A DNA stretch of 17,217 bases from an uncultured Gemmatimonadota bacterium (GCA_946887155.1 CAMPKM010000016.1:1-17217), one strand, 5' to 3'. Numbered from the stretch's first letter, positions 6,390 to 14,199 are shown. Notes: generated from the sequence alone by a model not told the origin. A program made the numbers and translations.

Positions 6390-8192
6390 ATGCGTCCCAA
6401 CAAGATCGCTGTCGTCGGTCCGGGGACTGTCGGCATACCAGTAGCCGCTCTGTTGGCATCCAGTACCGGAACTGACGGCTCACCGCCACCGCGTGTTGTC
6501 GTTCTGCAACGTCCATCGGTCACTTCTGGTTGGAAAGTTCAGGCGATCAATGCCGGCCGGTCCCCGCTCGGCGCGGCGGAGCCCGAACTCGATACGCTCA
6601 TGGCCTCGGCTGTGGCGCGCGGCTTCCTCACCGCGACGCACGACCGCGACATCTGCGCCGATGCCGATGTCATCATCGTCTGTGTGCAGGTCGACCGCAC
6701 CGGTCTCTCGCCGGCGCATGGCCCGCTGCTCGAGGCGCTGAATGACATCGTGCCGGCGCTCAAGGCCCGCCCGTCGCGATCCCGACCGCTCCTGATCATC
6801 GAGAGCGCGCTCGCGCCGTCGGCGATGCAGACCGTCGTCAGGCCGTTTTTCGTCCAGCACGGGCTGGTCGACGGGCGCGACCTGCTGCTCGCCAACAGCC
6901 CGAGCCGGGCGATGAGCGGTTGCCTCGTGGAATCGTTCCGGAAGTCCGACAAGGTCGTTGCCGGGTTACAGGCCGAGTCGCCAGTTCTGGTGGCATCGCT
7001 GTATCGGCGGATACTCGACCGTGGACGACCCATCGTCACGAACAGCCTGACGGCGGAGGTCACGAGTGCGGTGGAAAATGCCTTCCGCGACGTGCGCATC
7101 GCCTTTGCGATGGAGATTGCCAAGTACTGCGAGCGAATCGACGTCGACTTCCGGACGTTGCGCGACCAGGTCAACGACGTGCTGGAATGGAGCGACAACG
7201 TGGCGTGGAACCCCTCCACGGTTCCGAGCGGCGCCATGCTGCTTCCGACGGTTGGCGTTGGAGGGCAGGCGCTTCCACGCGATGGGGTGTTGCTCTGGTG
7301 GCGTGCGCTCGAGGCCAACCTGCCGTCGCGCAACAGCATTTTGCTTGCGGCGCGCGGCGTGAATGACGCGTCGCCCGCATCCGTCGTCAGGCGCGCTCGC
7401 CTCGACCTCGGACCACTCGACGGACGTCGTGTTTCTGTGCTCGGCGCGGCGTATCGGCCGAATTCCGGCGGCGCACGAAACTCACCGAGCCTCGTACTGG
7501 CCGGCCTGCTCCGCGATTCGGGTGCGGATGTGCTCGTGCATGACCCGCTCGTTTCCCGGACCGACGTCAACCTGAATAGCCCTGGACTCACCGGCAGGTA
7601 CACGCACGACCTCGACGCCGCACTGTCGCACGCATCGCTGGTGTTCGTGGCCACGGGTCACCGGGTCTATCACAATATGACGGCACGACTGGTGCACCCC
7701 TCGTCAGGCATCGAGGGCGTCATGGACGCCTGCAGCCTTTTCAACGCCGCCGATTTTGGCGGCAGCGAGACACGGTACTCGGGCATTGGCTTCGGCCGGC
7801 GGGCACCAAATGGCCAGCTGGTGCGCAGCATCGTGTCGATGTACCGGGCCGTTGCTCGCGGTGTGGCGAACGAGCTCGAGGTGTTGATCAGGTTCCTCGA
7901 TGCGCGGTATGGCGATGGCGCGTTCAACCAGGTCGACGCGTCCGAGGTGCGACGCTTGTCCGGAACGCATTGGCTCGGCTGTCGTCTCGAGCGGCCGGGT
8001 GATATTCGTGGAGTGCAGGAGTACGACGGTTTCGTCAGCGGCCTGGCGCAGCTCGCGGTCGACGCGTCGCCCCAGGGGTCCCGGATGCGCCGCGTGCCGG
8101 CGGAGCATGTACCGCCGGGGCTCTGGTTCGGGAACGAGAAGGCGGCGATCGCGGATCGGGAGACGCCTTGGTCGTTGACGCCCAAGCAATAG
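6390..8192 (+). CDS. Nucleotide-sugar-dehydrogenase-like protein lacking catalytic Lys and Cys
   Basis: From the ATG at 6390 the product has 600 residues and the three-part layout of the UDP-glucose/GDP-mannose dehydrogenase family. There is an N-terminal NAD-binding motif IAVVGPGTVG (6-15), a central helix TAEVTSAVENAFRDVRIAFA (221-240) and a C-terminal Rossmann-like part with RVSVLGAAYRPNSGGARNSP (347-366). The usual central Lys is Ser226. The usual nucleophilic Cys is Ala294 in VGGQALPRD (290-298), although Asn230 and Asp298 are kept. A normal two-step oxidation to a uronic acid is therefore unlikely. It may be a divergent oxidoreductase, a binding protein or an inactive paralogue. About 130 residues (470-600) follow the expected end, and I recognise nothing in them. 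An in-frame ATG at 6348 would add 14 residues. The start at 6390 places the NAD motif near the N-terminus, as usual. The gene is divergent from the one at 6219. Confidence 0.85.
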   Translation: MRPNKIAVVGPGTVGIPVAALLASSTGTDGSPPPRVVVLQRPSVTSGWKVQAINAGRSPLGAAEPELDTLMASAVARGFLTATHDRDICADADVIIVCVQVDRTGLSPAHGPLLEALNDIVPALKARPSRSRPLLIIESALAPSAMQTVVRPFFVQHGLVDGRDLLLANSPSRAMSGCLVESFRKSDKVVAGLQAESPVLVASLYRRILDRGRPIVTNSLTAEVTSAVENAFRDVRIAFAMEIAKYCERIDVDFRTLRDQVNDVLEWSDNVAWNPSTVPSGAMLLPTVGVGGQALPRDGVLLWWRALEANLPSRNSILLAARGVNDASPASVVRRARLDLGPLDGRRVSVLGAAYRPNSGGARNSPSLVLAGLLRDSGADVLVHDPLVSRTDVNLNSPGLTGRYTHDLDAALSHASLVFVATGHRVYHNMTARLVHPSSGIEGVMDACSLFNAADFGGSETRYSGIGFGRRAPNGQLVRSIVSMYRAVARGVANELEVLIRFLDARYGDGAFNQVDASEVRRLSGTHWLGCRLERPGDIRGVQEYDGFVSGLAQLAVDASPQGSRMRRVPAEHVPPGLWFGNEKAAIADRETPWSLTPKQ

Positions 8193-8194
8193 GC

Positions 8195-8206
8195 AACCAG
8201 CTGGTT
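8195..8206. repeat. Short palindrome after the dehydrogenase-like gene
   Basis: AACCAGCTGGTT is a perfect 12-base palindrome starting three bases after the TAG stop, followed by TT. It may mark the transcript end or an operator for the next gene. With only four pairs around a four-base loop it is weak as a hairpin. The remainder of the gap to 8305 shows only a short GCTGGT duplication near 8240. Confidence 0.35.
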
Positions 8207-8305
8207 TTGGCTGCCTGCTTGGAGCAGAATGGTCGATGAGCTGGTGCTGGTGCTGAGGGATCCCACTGGTCAAGTTCGAAGGGTCTCAGCAGCAAGGCAG
8301 ACGCC

Positions 8306-9679
8306 GTGATCCAGCATCCCAATCGCCGCACCGCCATCAGGCATGGCCTGGCGGCTTCCGCGTCATTCCTCGCCGCGCCCTCGCTCCTCGAGGTTTTTGC
8401 GCGGATCGACCGCACATACCAGGCCACCCGGCCATGGCTGGCGGCGGCACTCAAGGCAGAGCGCTGGATCGCGCAATCGGCGCAGGTGGTACCGGACGGC
8501 ATTACCTGGCCCGCGGACCCCACTGCCCCAAAGGGCATCTCGCCGGACCTCTACAACGGCATGGCCGGGATCGTCCTCTTCTACCTCGAGCTGCATAACG
8601 CGACGGGAGATGCCGACGCGTTGCGGATGGCGCGAGGCGGCGCGGACTTCCTTCTGGCGTCCGTGCCTGACGAGGCGAGCGACCGACCCATGGGACTGTA
8701 CACCGGACTGGCCGGTACCGGCGTCGTCCTCGCGCACGCGTTTCGCGCCACGAAGGACGAGCGATACCAGGCGGGCGTGCGCAAGGTTCTGGCGCTGATC
8801 AATCGTTCCGCGAAGCGCACCGGACCCGGCGTCGAATGGAACGACAGCACCGACATCATTTCCGGGAGCGCGGGGATCGGACTTGCGTTGCTGGCGCTCC
8901 GCCGGGATACCAAGGAGTTCGACACCAACGAACTGGCCGCCAAAGCCGGCGACCGTCTCGTGGCTAGTTCGCAACTCATCGATGATGATAAACGCACGTG
9001 GCTCGTCTCGCCGCAGATGCCGCGGAATTATCCCAACTTCTCGCATGGCACGGCCGGCGTTTCGTACTTCCTGGCTCGCCTGAGCGGAACCACGCCCTAC
9101 AAGGGCCACCTCGATGCCGCGCTGGCCGGCGAGCGTTACCTGCAGTCGATCACGACGAGCACCCCTGAGGGTGGCCGGATGATCTATCACAGCGCACCCG
9201 GCAATGAAAAAATCTTCTACCTGAGCTGGTGCCATGGCCCGGCGGGCACGGCGCGACTGTATCGCGCACTCGGCGCCACGACGGGTAATCCCCAGTGGGA
9301 GCAGCGGGTGAACGAACTCGCGCTGGGCATTCAGTCCATGAAAGTCCCGGAGCGGTCCCCCGGCTTCTGGAACAACATCAGCCAGTGCTGCGGCAATTGC
9401 GGCGTCTCCGAATTCTTCCTCGGCCTCTACCGCCGAAGCAAGGAAAAACGGCACCTGGAGTACGCCGAGGAGATCGGGCACGACACCCTCGAGCGCGCAA
9501 CGACGGAAGGCGACGGCTTCAAGTGGATCCAGGCGGAGCACCGGGTGCGACCGGATTTGCTCGTGGCCCAGACGGGTCTGATGCAGGGTGCCGCCGGCGT
9601 TGGCCTGGCCATGCTCCATCTCGACGGCGCGAAAGAACAGCGCAAGCCATTCGTCAAGCTCCCCGACGATCCGTTTTAA
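8306..9679 (+). CDS. LanC-like cyclase-fold protein with Tat-type leader and CCG zinc motif
   Basis: This 457-residue protein has the alpha/alpha-barrel repeats of the lanthionine synthetase C family: YNGMAGIVLFYL (83-94), YTGLAGTGVVLA (132-143), ISGSAGIGLALL (185-196), FSHGTAGVSYFL (245-256), SWCHGPAGTARL (307-318), CCGNCGVSEFFLGL (361-374) and MQGAAGVGLAML (426-437). In LanC enzymes a zinc held by Cys, Cys and His activates the peptide thiol for addition to dehydroamino acids. Here Cys309 and Cys361 are present, but the His is Cys362, giving the three-Cys CCG motif described for ProcM-type LanM enzymes. His247 fits the conserved active-site histidine. The N-terminus NRRTAIRHG followed by an Ala/Leu-rich stretch looks like a Tat or uncleaved signal, which is unusual for LanC. 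The GTG at 8306 is preceded by AAGGC. No precursor peptide, dehydratase or LanM partner is visible, so lanthipeptide synthesis is not established. Confidence 0.88.
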   Translation: MIQHPNRRTAIRHGLAASASFLAAPSLLEVFARIDRTYQATRPWLAAALKAERWIAQSAQVVPDGITWPADPTAPKGISPDLYNGMAGIVLFYLELHNATGDADALRMARGGADFLLASVPDEASDRPMGLYTGLAGTGVVLAHAFRATKDERYQAGVRKVLALINRSAKRTGPGVEWNDSTDIISGSAGIGLALLALRRDTKEFDTNELAAKAGDRLVASSQLIDDDKRTWLVSPQMPRNYPNFSHGTAGVSYFLARLSGTTPYKGHLDAALAGERYLQSITTSTPEGGRMIYHSAPGNEKIFYLSWCHGPAGTARLYRALGATTGNPQWEQRVNELALGIQSMKVPERSPGFWNNISQCCGNCGVSEFFLGLYRRSKEKRHLEYAEEIGHDTLERATTEGDGFKWIQAEHRVRPDLLVAQTGLMQGAAGVGLAMLHLDGAKEQRKPFVKLPDDPF

Positions 9680-9695
9680 ACGCACAGGGCAGACG

Positions 9696-9793
9696 GAAGC
9701 GAGAAGCGAGAAGCGAGAAGCGAGAAGCGAGAAGCGGGAAGCGGGAAGCGAGAAGCGAGAAGCGAGAAGCGAGAAGCGGGAAGCGAGAAGCGG
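9696..9793. repeat. Heptad array (GAAGCGR)14
   Basis: Fourteen uninterrupted units of GAAGCGR start at 9696 and recur every seven bases. The seventh base is A in ten units and G in four. The array begins 16 bases after the stop codon of the LanC-like gene. The + strand is strongly purine-rich and contains no stop codon in two of the three forward frames, which produces spurious open frames. Confidence 0.97.
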
Positions 9794-9843
9794 CTGCTGG
9801 CTAAGGCCAGATCGCCCAGGAATGCCTCGGTGATCGAGGAATG

Positions 9844-9913
9844 AATTCCGATTCCCGATTCCCGATTCCCGATTCCCGATTCCCAATTCCCGCCCCACGA
9901 TTCCCGATTCCCC
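9844..9913. repeat. Heptad array of ATTCCCG type
   Basis: Ten 7-base units lie in one register. Seven read ATTCCCN (9851, 9858, 9865, 9872, 9879, 9886 and 9907, most ending in G), and the unit at 9900 is a further ATTCCCG. The first unit (AATTCCG) and the one at 9893 (CCCCACG) have diverged but keep the spacing. It ends 17 bases before the decarboxylase start codon. The + strand is pyrimidine-rich, opposite in bias to the GAAGCGR array 50 bases away. Confidence 0.95.
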
Positions 9914-9930
9914 AGGATTAGTCTTCCCCG

Positions 9931-11355
9931 ATGCCCTCTGACCCTACCCTGCAGTTGTCCCCCGACGCGATGCGCGCGTTCGGCCATCGCGTTGTCGACG
10001 TCATCGTTGACCACATCGAGCATCTCCGCGACCGACGCGTCTCGACCCAGATCCCACGCGTCGATCTGGACGCGCGCCTGGGAGCGTTTTCCGATGCTCC
10101 GGCGTCCGAGCAGGACGTCCTCACGCTCGTAGAACGCGATGTCATGGGTGCGATCACGACCGTGGATCATCCACGCTTTTACGCGTTCGTGCCCGGCCCC
10201 GGAAGCTTCGTCGGCGCGATGGCCGACGCGCTCTCGTCAGGCTTCAATGTCTTCGCGGGACACTGGCTTGCGGCGTCAGGCCCGGGCGCGGTCGAGTTGC
10301 AAACGATCGAGCTGCTGCGAAAGACGTGCGGCTTCCCGGATGGTGCAGGCGGCTTGTTCGTCAGCGGTGGGTCCATGGCCAACCTCTCCGGACTGGCCAC
10401 GGCGCGTGCGGTCAAGTTGGGCGGTCCCGACCCGGATGCCATCATCTACCTGAGCGACCAGGCGCACAGCTCGGTCGCGAAAGGACTGCGCGTGCTCGGC
10501 TTTGCCGCGTCGCAGGTGCGTTCCGTTCCCGTGGACGACCATCTCCGGCTCGACATCAAGCTGCTCGAGCGCGCCATCGTCGACGACCGCCGGGCCGGCA
10601 AGCGGCCCTTCTGCGTGGTCGCCAGCGCCGGCACCACCAACACGGGCGCGGTCGATCCGCTCGAGGAGATCTCCGCGTTATGCAGGACGCACGACATGTG
10701 GCTGCACGTCGACGGGGCCTACGGCGCCGCGGCGGCCTTCACCGATCGCGGGCGGTCCGCGTTGCGCGGACTGCACCTCGCCGACTCGATTGCCCTCGAC
10801 CCGCACAAGTGGCTGTTCCAGCCGTTCGAGATCGGTTGCATCCTCGTGCGCGACATGCGCCACCTGCATCAGGCGTTCGCGGTCCATCCTGAAGACAATG
10901 CGTCCTACCTGCACGACGTCGGCCGCATGGCGGAACGTGAGGTCGTGTTCTATGAACACGGGATCCAGCTCACGCGGTCGTTCCGCGCCCTGAAGCTGTG
11001 GATGTCGCTGCGGATTTTCGGCCTCGCCGCGTTTCGCCACACCATCGACCGGGGCATCGAGCTGGCGGAAGTGGTCGAACGCGCGCTCCGCGCCGATGCG
11101 GCGTGGGAAGTCGTCACGCCCGCGCAGCTGGCGGTGGTGACGTTCGCGCCCCGCCGGCCGGAGCTGTCAATCGCCGAGCGCAACGCGCTGGTCGAGCGAG
11201 CGGTGGAAGGCCTGACCGCTGACGGCTTCGCGATGGTGACGTCGACGCAAGTCCGCGGGCGGACGGTATTGCGGTTCTGTCTCATACACCCTGACGCCCA
11301 GCTGGACGAGGTGATGGAGACGGCTGAGCGCTTGAAGAAATACTGTGAGTCCTGA
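9931..11355 (+). CDS. PLP-dependent group II amino acid decarboxylase
   Basis: This 474-residue cytosolic enzyme belongs to the pyridoxal-phosphate-dependent group II decarboxylases, which include aromatic-L-amino-acid, tyrosine and glutamate decarboxylases. The PLP lysine is K293 in ALDPHKWLFQP (288-298). D261 in WLHVDGAYG (257-265) is the cofactor-nitrogen contact, and H179 in SDQAHSSVAKG (175-185) is the ring-stacking residue. HPRFYAFVPGPG (80-91), VSGGSMANLSG (144-154) and SFRALKLWMSL (350-360) are further family blocks. The last resembles the aromatic decarboxylase pattern RRFRSLKLW, so an aromatic amino acid is the most likely substrate, but glutamate or a decarboxylation-coupled aldehyde synthase activity is not excluded. 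The length is normal for the family. No good ribosome binding site is seen close to the ATG at 9931. The gene is flanked on both sides by heptad arrays and has no obvious operon partner. Confidence 0.92.
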   Translation: MPSDPTLQLSPDAMRAFGHRVVDVIVDHIEHLRDRRVSTQIPRVDLDARLGAFSDAPASEQDVLTLVERDVMGAITTVDHPRFYAFVPGPGSFVGAMADALSSGFNVFAGHWLAASGPGAVELQTIELLRKTCGFPDGAGGLFVSGGSMANLSGLATARAVKLGGPDPDAIIYLSDQAHSSVAKGLRVLGFAASQVRSVPVDDHLRLDIKLLERAIVDDRRAGKRPFCVVASAGTTNTGAVDPLEEISALCRTHDMWLHVDGAYGAAAAFTDRGRSALRGLHLADSIALDPHKWLFQPFEIGCILVRDMRHLHQAFAVHPEDNASYLHDVGRMAEREVVFYEHGIQLTRSFRALKLWMSLRIFGLAAFRHTIDRGIELAEVVERALRADAAWEVVTPAQLAVVTFAPRRPELSIAERNALVERAVEGLTADGFAMVTSTQVRGRTVLRFCLIHPDAQLDEVMETAERLKKYCES

Positions 11356-11366
11356 GGGAGTCAGCC

Positions 11367-11488
11367 TATTGGTTATTGGTATTGCCAATTGGTTGTTGGC
11401 ACTGGGCACTGAATACCGAGTACTGATACTGGCACCGCCATCCCGATCGCCAATCGCCAATCGTCAATCGTCAATCGTCAATCAATCG
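11367..11488. repeat. Mixed period-7 intergenic array ending in CAATCGY units
   Basis: The gap between two convergent genes can be read in 7-base steps. TATTGGT (11367, 11374) is followed by ATTGCCA and ATTGGTT. After a one-base shift, TTGGCAC (11396), TGGGCAC, TGAATAC and CGAGTAC follow. The clear block is CGATCGC (11444), CAATCGC (11451) and CAATCGT (11458, 11465, 11472), then CAATCAATCG. The last units overlap the stop codon of the ADOP gene at 11482-11484. The right half is certain. The left half is diverged and rests on my reading. Confidence 0.75.
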
Positions 11489-14199
11489 CTTTTCAGGGCC
11501 CGCATCGGATCCACCCGCCCGGCTTTCCACGCCGGCCACAGTGACGCCAGCATGGCCGAGGCGAGCAGGATAGCCGTGGCCGCGCCGATGACCGTGCCAT
11601 CGTTAGGTGCTGTGTCGAACAGCAGGTCCCGGATCTGCTGCCCGGCGAACACCGCGATCATGACGCCGGCCGCGATGCCCGCGGCCGCCGTGATCATGCC
11701 CTGCCGGACTATCATGCCGACGATGGACAGGGTCCGCGCGCCTAACGCAATGCGAACCCCCATCTCGTGCGTGCGCTGCGCCACCGAGTACGACATCACG
11801 CTGTAGAGGCCCAGCACGGCGACGAGGAGCGCCAGAACGCCCCCGAGCGTGAAGACGGTGGCGCCCAGTTTCCAGGGGCGCAGCAGTGGATCGATCCGCT
11901 CACGGATGGGCCACGCCGCGGTGCGCTCGATCGACGCATCCGTGTCGTTGATGAGGCGGACAGCGGTCGGCAGAAACATCGCCGGTGTGGACCGCGGACG
12001 GATCATGAGCACCGAGCCGCTGAACTGGCGCTCCTGCCCCAGCGGAATGTAGTACTGCATCGACGGTGGCTCGCGCAGATCATACCGGCGCGCATCTTCC
12101 ACGATGCCGACGACCAGTGCACACGGCGCCGTATCCGCGCCGATCCGGATACAGCGCGACAACGCGTCCTGCCGCGGCCACAATGTCCTGGCCATGGTCT
12201 CATTCACGATGGTGACGGGCTCGGTTCCATCGCCCTCCGTGGGGCCGAAGGTCCTCCCGCGCAGAAGCTTCGTCCCCACGGTGCTGAAGTAATCGGCGCT
12301 GACCGCGGCGATGTACGGTCCCCCGCCAGGAAGCTTGGGGACGCTGTCGAAACCCGGTATGAACAGGTTCACACCGAAGGAGTTCCCAAACGGCGAACCG
12401 ACCGCGATGGCAGCACGCTCGACGCCTGAATGCCCCTGCAAGCGACCGAGTGCGCGTCGCAACGTCTCGTTCTCTCTCGCTCGGGCCTCCGATCGCCCCT
12501 CGCGAGTCGTATCGGCGATGTTCGTGAACGACACCGCGGACACCAATACGCGTTCCGACTCGAAACCGAGCGGCGCCGTGCGTGCGCGATGCAGGCTGCG
12601 CACGAAGAGGCCGGCGCCGATCAGCAGGCACGCGGTCAACGTTGCCTGCAGAATGGTCGGCCACGCACCGACTCCGAGCCGCCTGCCCTGCGCCCGACCG
12701 CGCTGAATAACCTGATGCAGGGAGCCGCGGGCCGCATGAGCGGCCGGCGCCACGCCCGTAATCAGGCCAACCAGAAGCGTTACCACGAGCGCTACCATCA
12801 TGATGCGTCCGTTGACCGGGGACGCGGTCCATTCGATGTTCGTCAGCAATGACTGCCGTACGTATGTCGCGATGACCACGGCCACCAGCATCGAGACCAC
12901 GCCACCTAACGCCGCGACCAGCAGGCTTTCCGTGACGAACAGGCGCGCGAGGCGGGCGCGCCCTGCTCCGAGCGCCATTCTCACGCCGACCTCCCCGCGG
13001 CGGCGAATCGCGCGCGCGAGAAGCAGGTTGGCAACGTTCGAGCACGCGATCAGCAGCACCACCATGGTCACGCCCATCAGCCAGCGCGCTACCGAGGCTT
13101 CGGTCGATTCCTTCCCCTCGTCCGTGTAGCGGATGGGGGTCACTCCGATACGAGCCTGCGCGATGGTCCGTGTGGGAGGTCCGTCATACGTCGCGCGATG
13201 GACCCGCGTCGCTTCTTCCGCCGCCATCGAGTAGCTCACGCCGGCCTTGAGCCGGCCGACCACGCGCAGCCACTGCCCGTTCCAGGACCTCGGCCAGTTG
13301 GACACCCGGCCTTCACTTTCGACCGACATCGGGATCCAGACGTCGATGCGCGCTAGTTCCACCCCGGTGAACCCGCGAGGCGCGACGCCGACGACGGTAT
13401 ACGTCTCCTGGTTGAGCGTGATGGTCCTGCCAAGGATCGCGCGGTCAGACGCGAACTGGCTGCGCCACAGCGCCTCGCCAAGCACGACGACGTTCGCCGG
13501 GCTTCGGGTGTCGTCCTCGTCAGGCGTGAAGAACCGCCCCAGCGCCGGCCTGACGCCGAGCAGTCCGAAGAATCCCGCCGTCGCCGCGCCGCCGCTGATC
13601 GATCGCGCGTCGCGGCCCCTCCCCAGACTGAACGAACGGTCTGTGTACGCGGCGACGCCGTCGAAAGACGAAAGTGTCCGGAGGTTGTCGTACAACACGT
13701 ACCCGGCGGACGCGTACGTAGCCTCGCCACCCGAGGTCCGCCGGACCGTCGTCGTGAATCGAACCAGTTGCCCGGCATCCACGACGTGATCGGGCCCCCG
13801 CAGCAGCAACCGGTCCACCACGCCGTACATGGCGGAATTCGCGCCGATACCTAACGCGAGTGTGACGATCGCGAACGCGGTGAATGACGGTTCGCGCCTG
13901 AGCCCGCGCAGGGCGTAGCGTACATCCTGGGCGACACTGTCCAGCCAGTCACGAGACGTCATCCGTCGATCCCTCCGGTGCGCAAACGATTCGAGTTCGG
14001 GTATGGCGTGCTTGATTGGTCCAAAGCGGCGCTCCGCCTCGCGCCGCGCGTCGTCTTCGTTCAGCCCCCGCCTGACGAGTTGCTCTACTCGCAACTCGAG
14101 ATGCAGCGATACCTCGGCGCCGACGTCACGCGATGACACGTCCGGGCGTCGCAACATCAGGTCGAACAGCCGCCGAATGCCGGGACGCACGAACGGCAT
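11482..14199 (-). CDS. ADOP-type orphan ABC permease with long prefix domain
   Basis: This 905-residue membrane protein has the architecture of the acidobacterial duplicated orphan permease (ADOP) group. A cytosolic N-terminal prefix (residues 1-90) precedes DVRYALRGLRREPSFTAFAI (92-111), a first transmembrane segment near 107-128 and a MacB-like periplasmic core with FFGLLGVRPALGRFFTPDED (210-229). An FtsX permease block follows at about 373-488, with VLLIACSNVANLLLARAIRR at 381-400. A further transmembrane segment near 515-535, a second periplasmic region and a final FtsX block in the last 120 residues (GVRIALGAR and VDPMRALKSD) complete it. No ATPase gene is adjacent, as is usual for this group. 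MacB-type relatives act in efflux or mechanotransmission, but the substrate here is unknown. The ATG overlaps the PadR stop codon as TGATG, which implies translational coupling and shared control by that repressor. Confidence 0.92.
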   Translation of the reverse strand: MPFVRPGIRRLFDLMLRRPDVSSRDVGAEVSLHLELRVEQLVRRGLNEDDARREAERRFGPIKHAIPELESFAHRRDRRMTSRDWLDSVAQDVRYALRGLRREPSFTAFAIVTLALGIGANSAMYGVVDRLLLRGPDHVVDAGQLVRFTTTVRRTSGGEATYASAGYVLYDNLRTLSSFDGVAAYTDRSFSLGRGRDARSISGGAATAGFFGLLGVRPALGRFFTPDEDDTRSPANVVVLGEALWRSQFASDRAILGRTITLNQETYTVVGVAPRGFTGVELARIDVWIPMSVESEGRVSNWPRSWNGQWLRVVGRLKAGVSYSMAAEEATRVHRATYDGPPTRTIAQARIGVTPIRYTDEGKESTEASVARWLMGVTMVVLLIACSNVANLLLARAIRRRGEVGVRMALGAGRARLARLFVTESLLVAALGGVVSMLVAVVIATYVRQSLLTNIEWTASPVNGRIMMVALVVTLLVGLITGVAPAAHAARGSLHQVIQRGRAQGRRLGVGAWPTILQATLTACLLIGAGLFVRSLHRARTAPLGFESERVLVSAVSFTNIADTTREGRSEARARENETLRRALGRLQGHSGVERAAIAVGSPFGNSFGVNLFIPGFDSVPKLPGGGPYIAAVSADYFSTVGTKLLRGRTFGPTEGDGTEPVTIVNETMARTLWPRQDALSRCIRIGADTAPCALVVGIVEDARRYDLREPPSMQYYIPLGQERQFSGSVLMIRPRSTPAMFLPTAVRLINDTDASIERTAAWPIRERIDPLLRPWKLGATVFTLGGVLALLVAVLGLYSVMSYSVAQRTHEMGVRIALGARTLSIVGMIVRQGMITAAAGIAAGVMIAVFAGQQIRDLLFDTAPNDGTVIGAATAILLASAMLASLWPAWKAGRVDPMRALKSD

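Noticed and set aside
8363..9898. Long open frame on the minus strand opposite the LanC-like gene
   Set aside because: It is antisense to a well-supported gene, and its N-terminus is only the translated heptad repeat. It has no recognisable domain.
9696..9913. CRISPR-like repeat array
   Set aside because: Units are 7 bases long and directly abutting, with no spacers and no cas genes nearby.
8306..11355. Complete lanthipeptide cluster with AviCys formation by the nearby decarboxylase
   Set aside because: The decarboxylase is PLP-dependent, not a LanD flavoprotein. No precursor peptide, dehydratase or dedicated transporter ATPase is visible.
13445..13453. Possible fifth copy of the GGTCAGAC palindrome
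   Set aside because: It lies inside the ADOP coding region, lacks the second arm of the palindrome and is likely chance.
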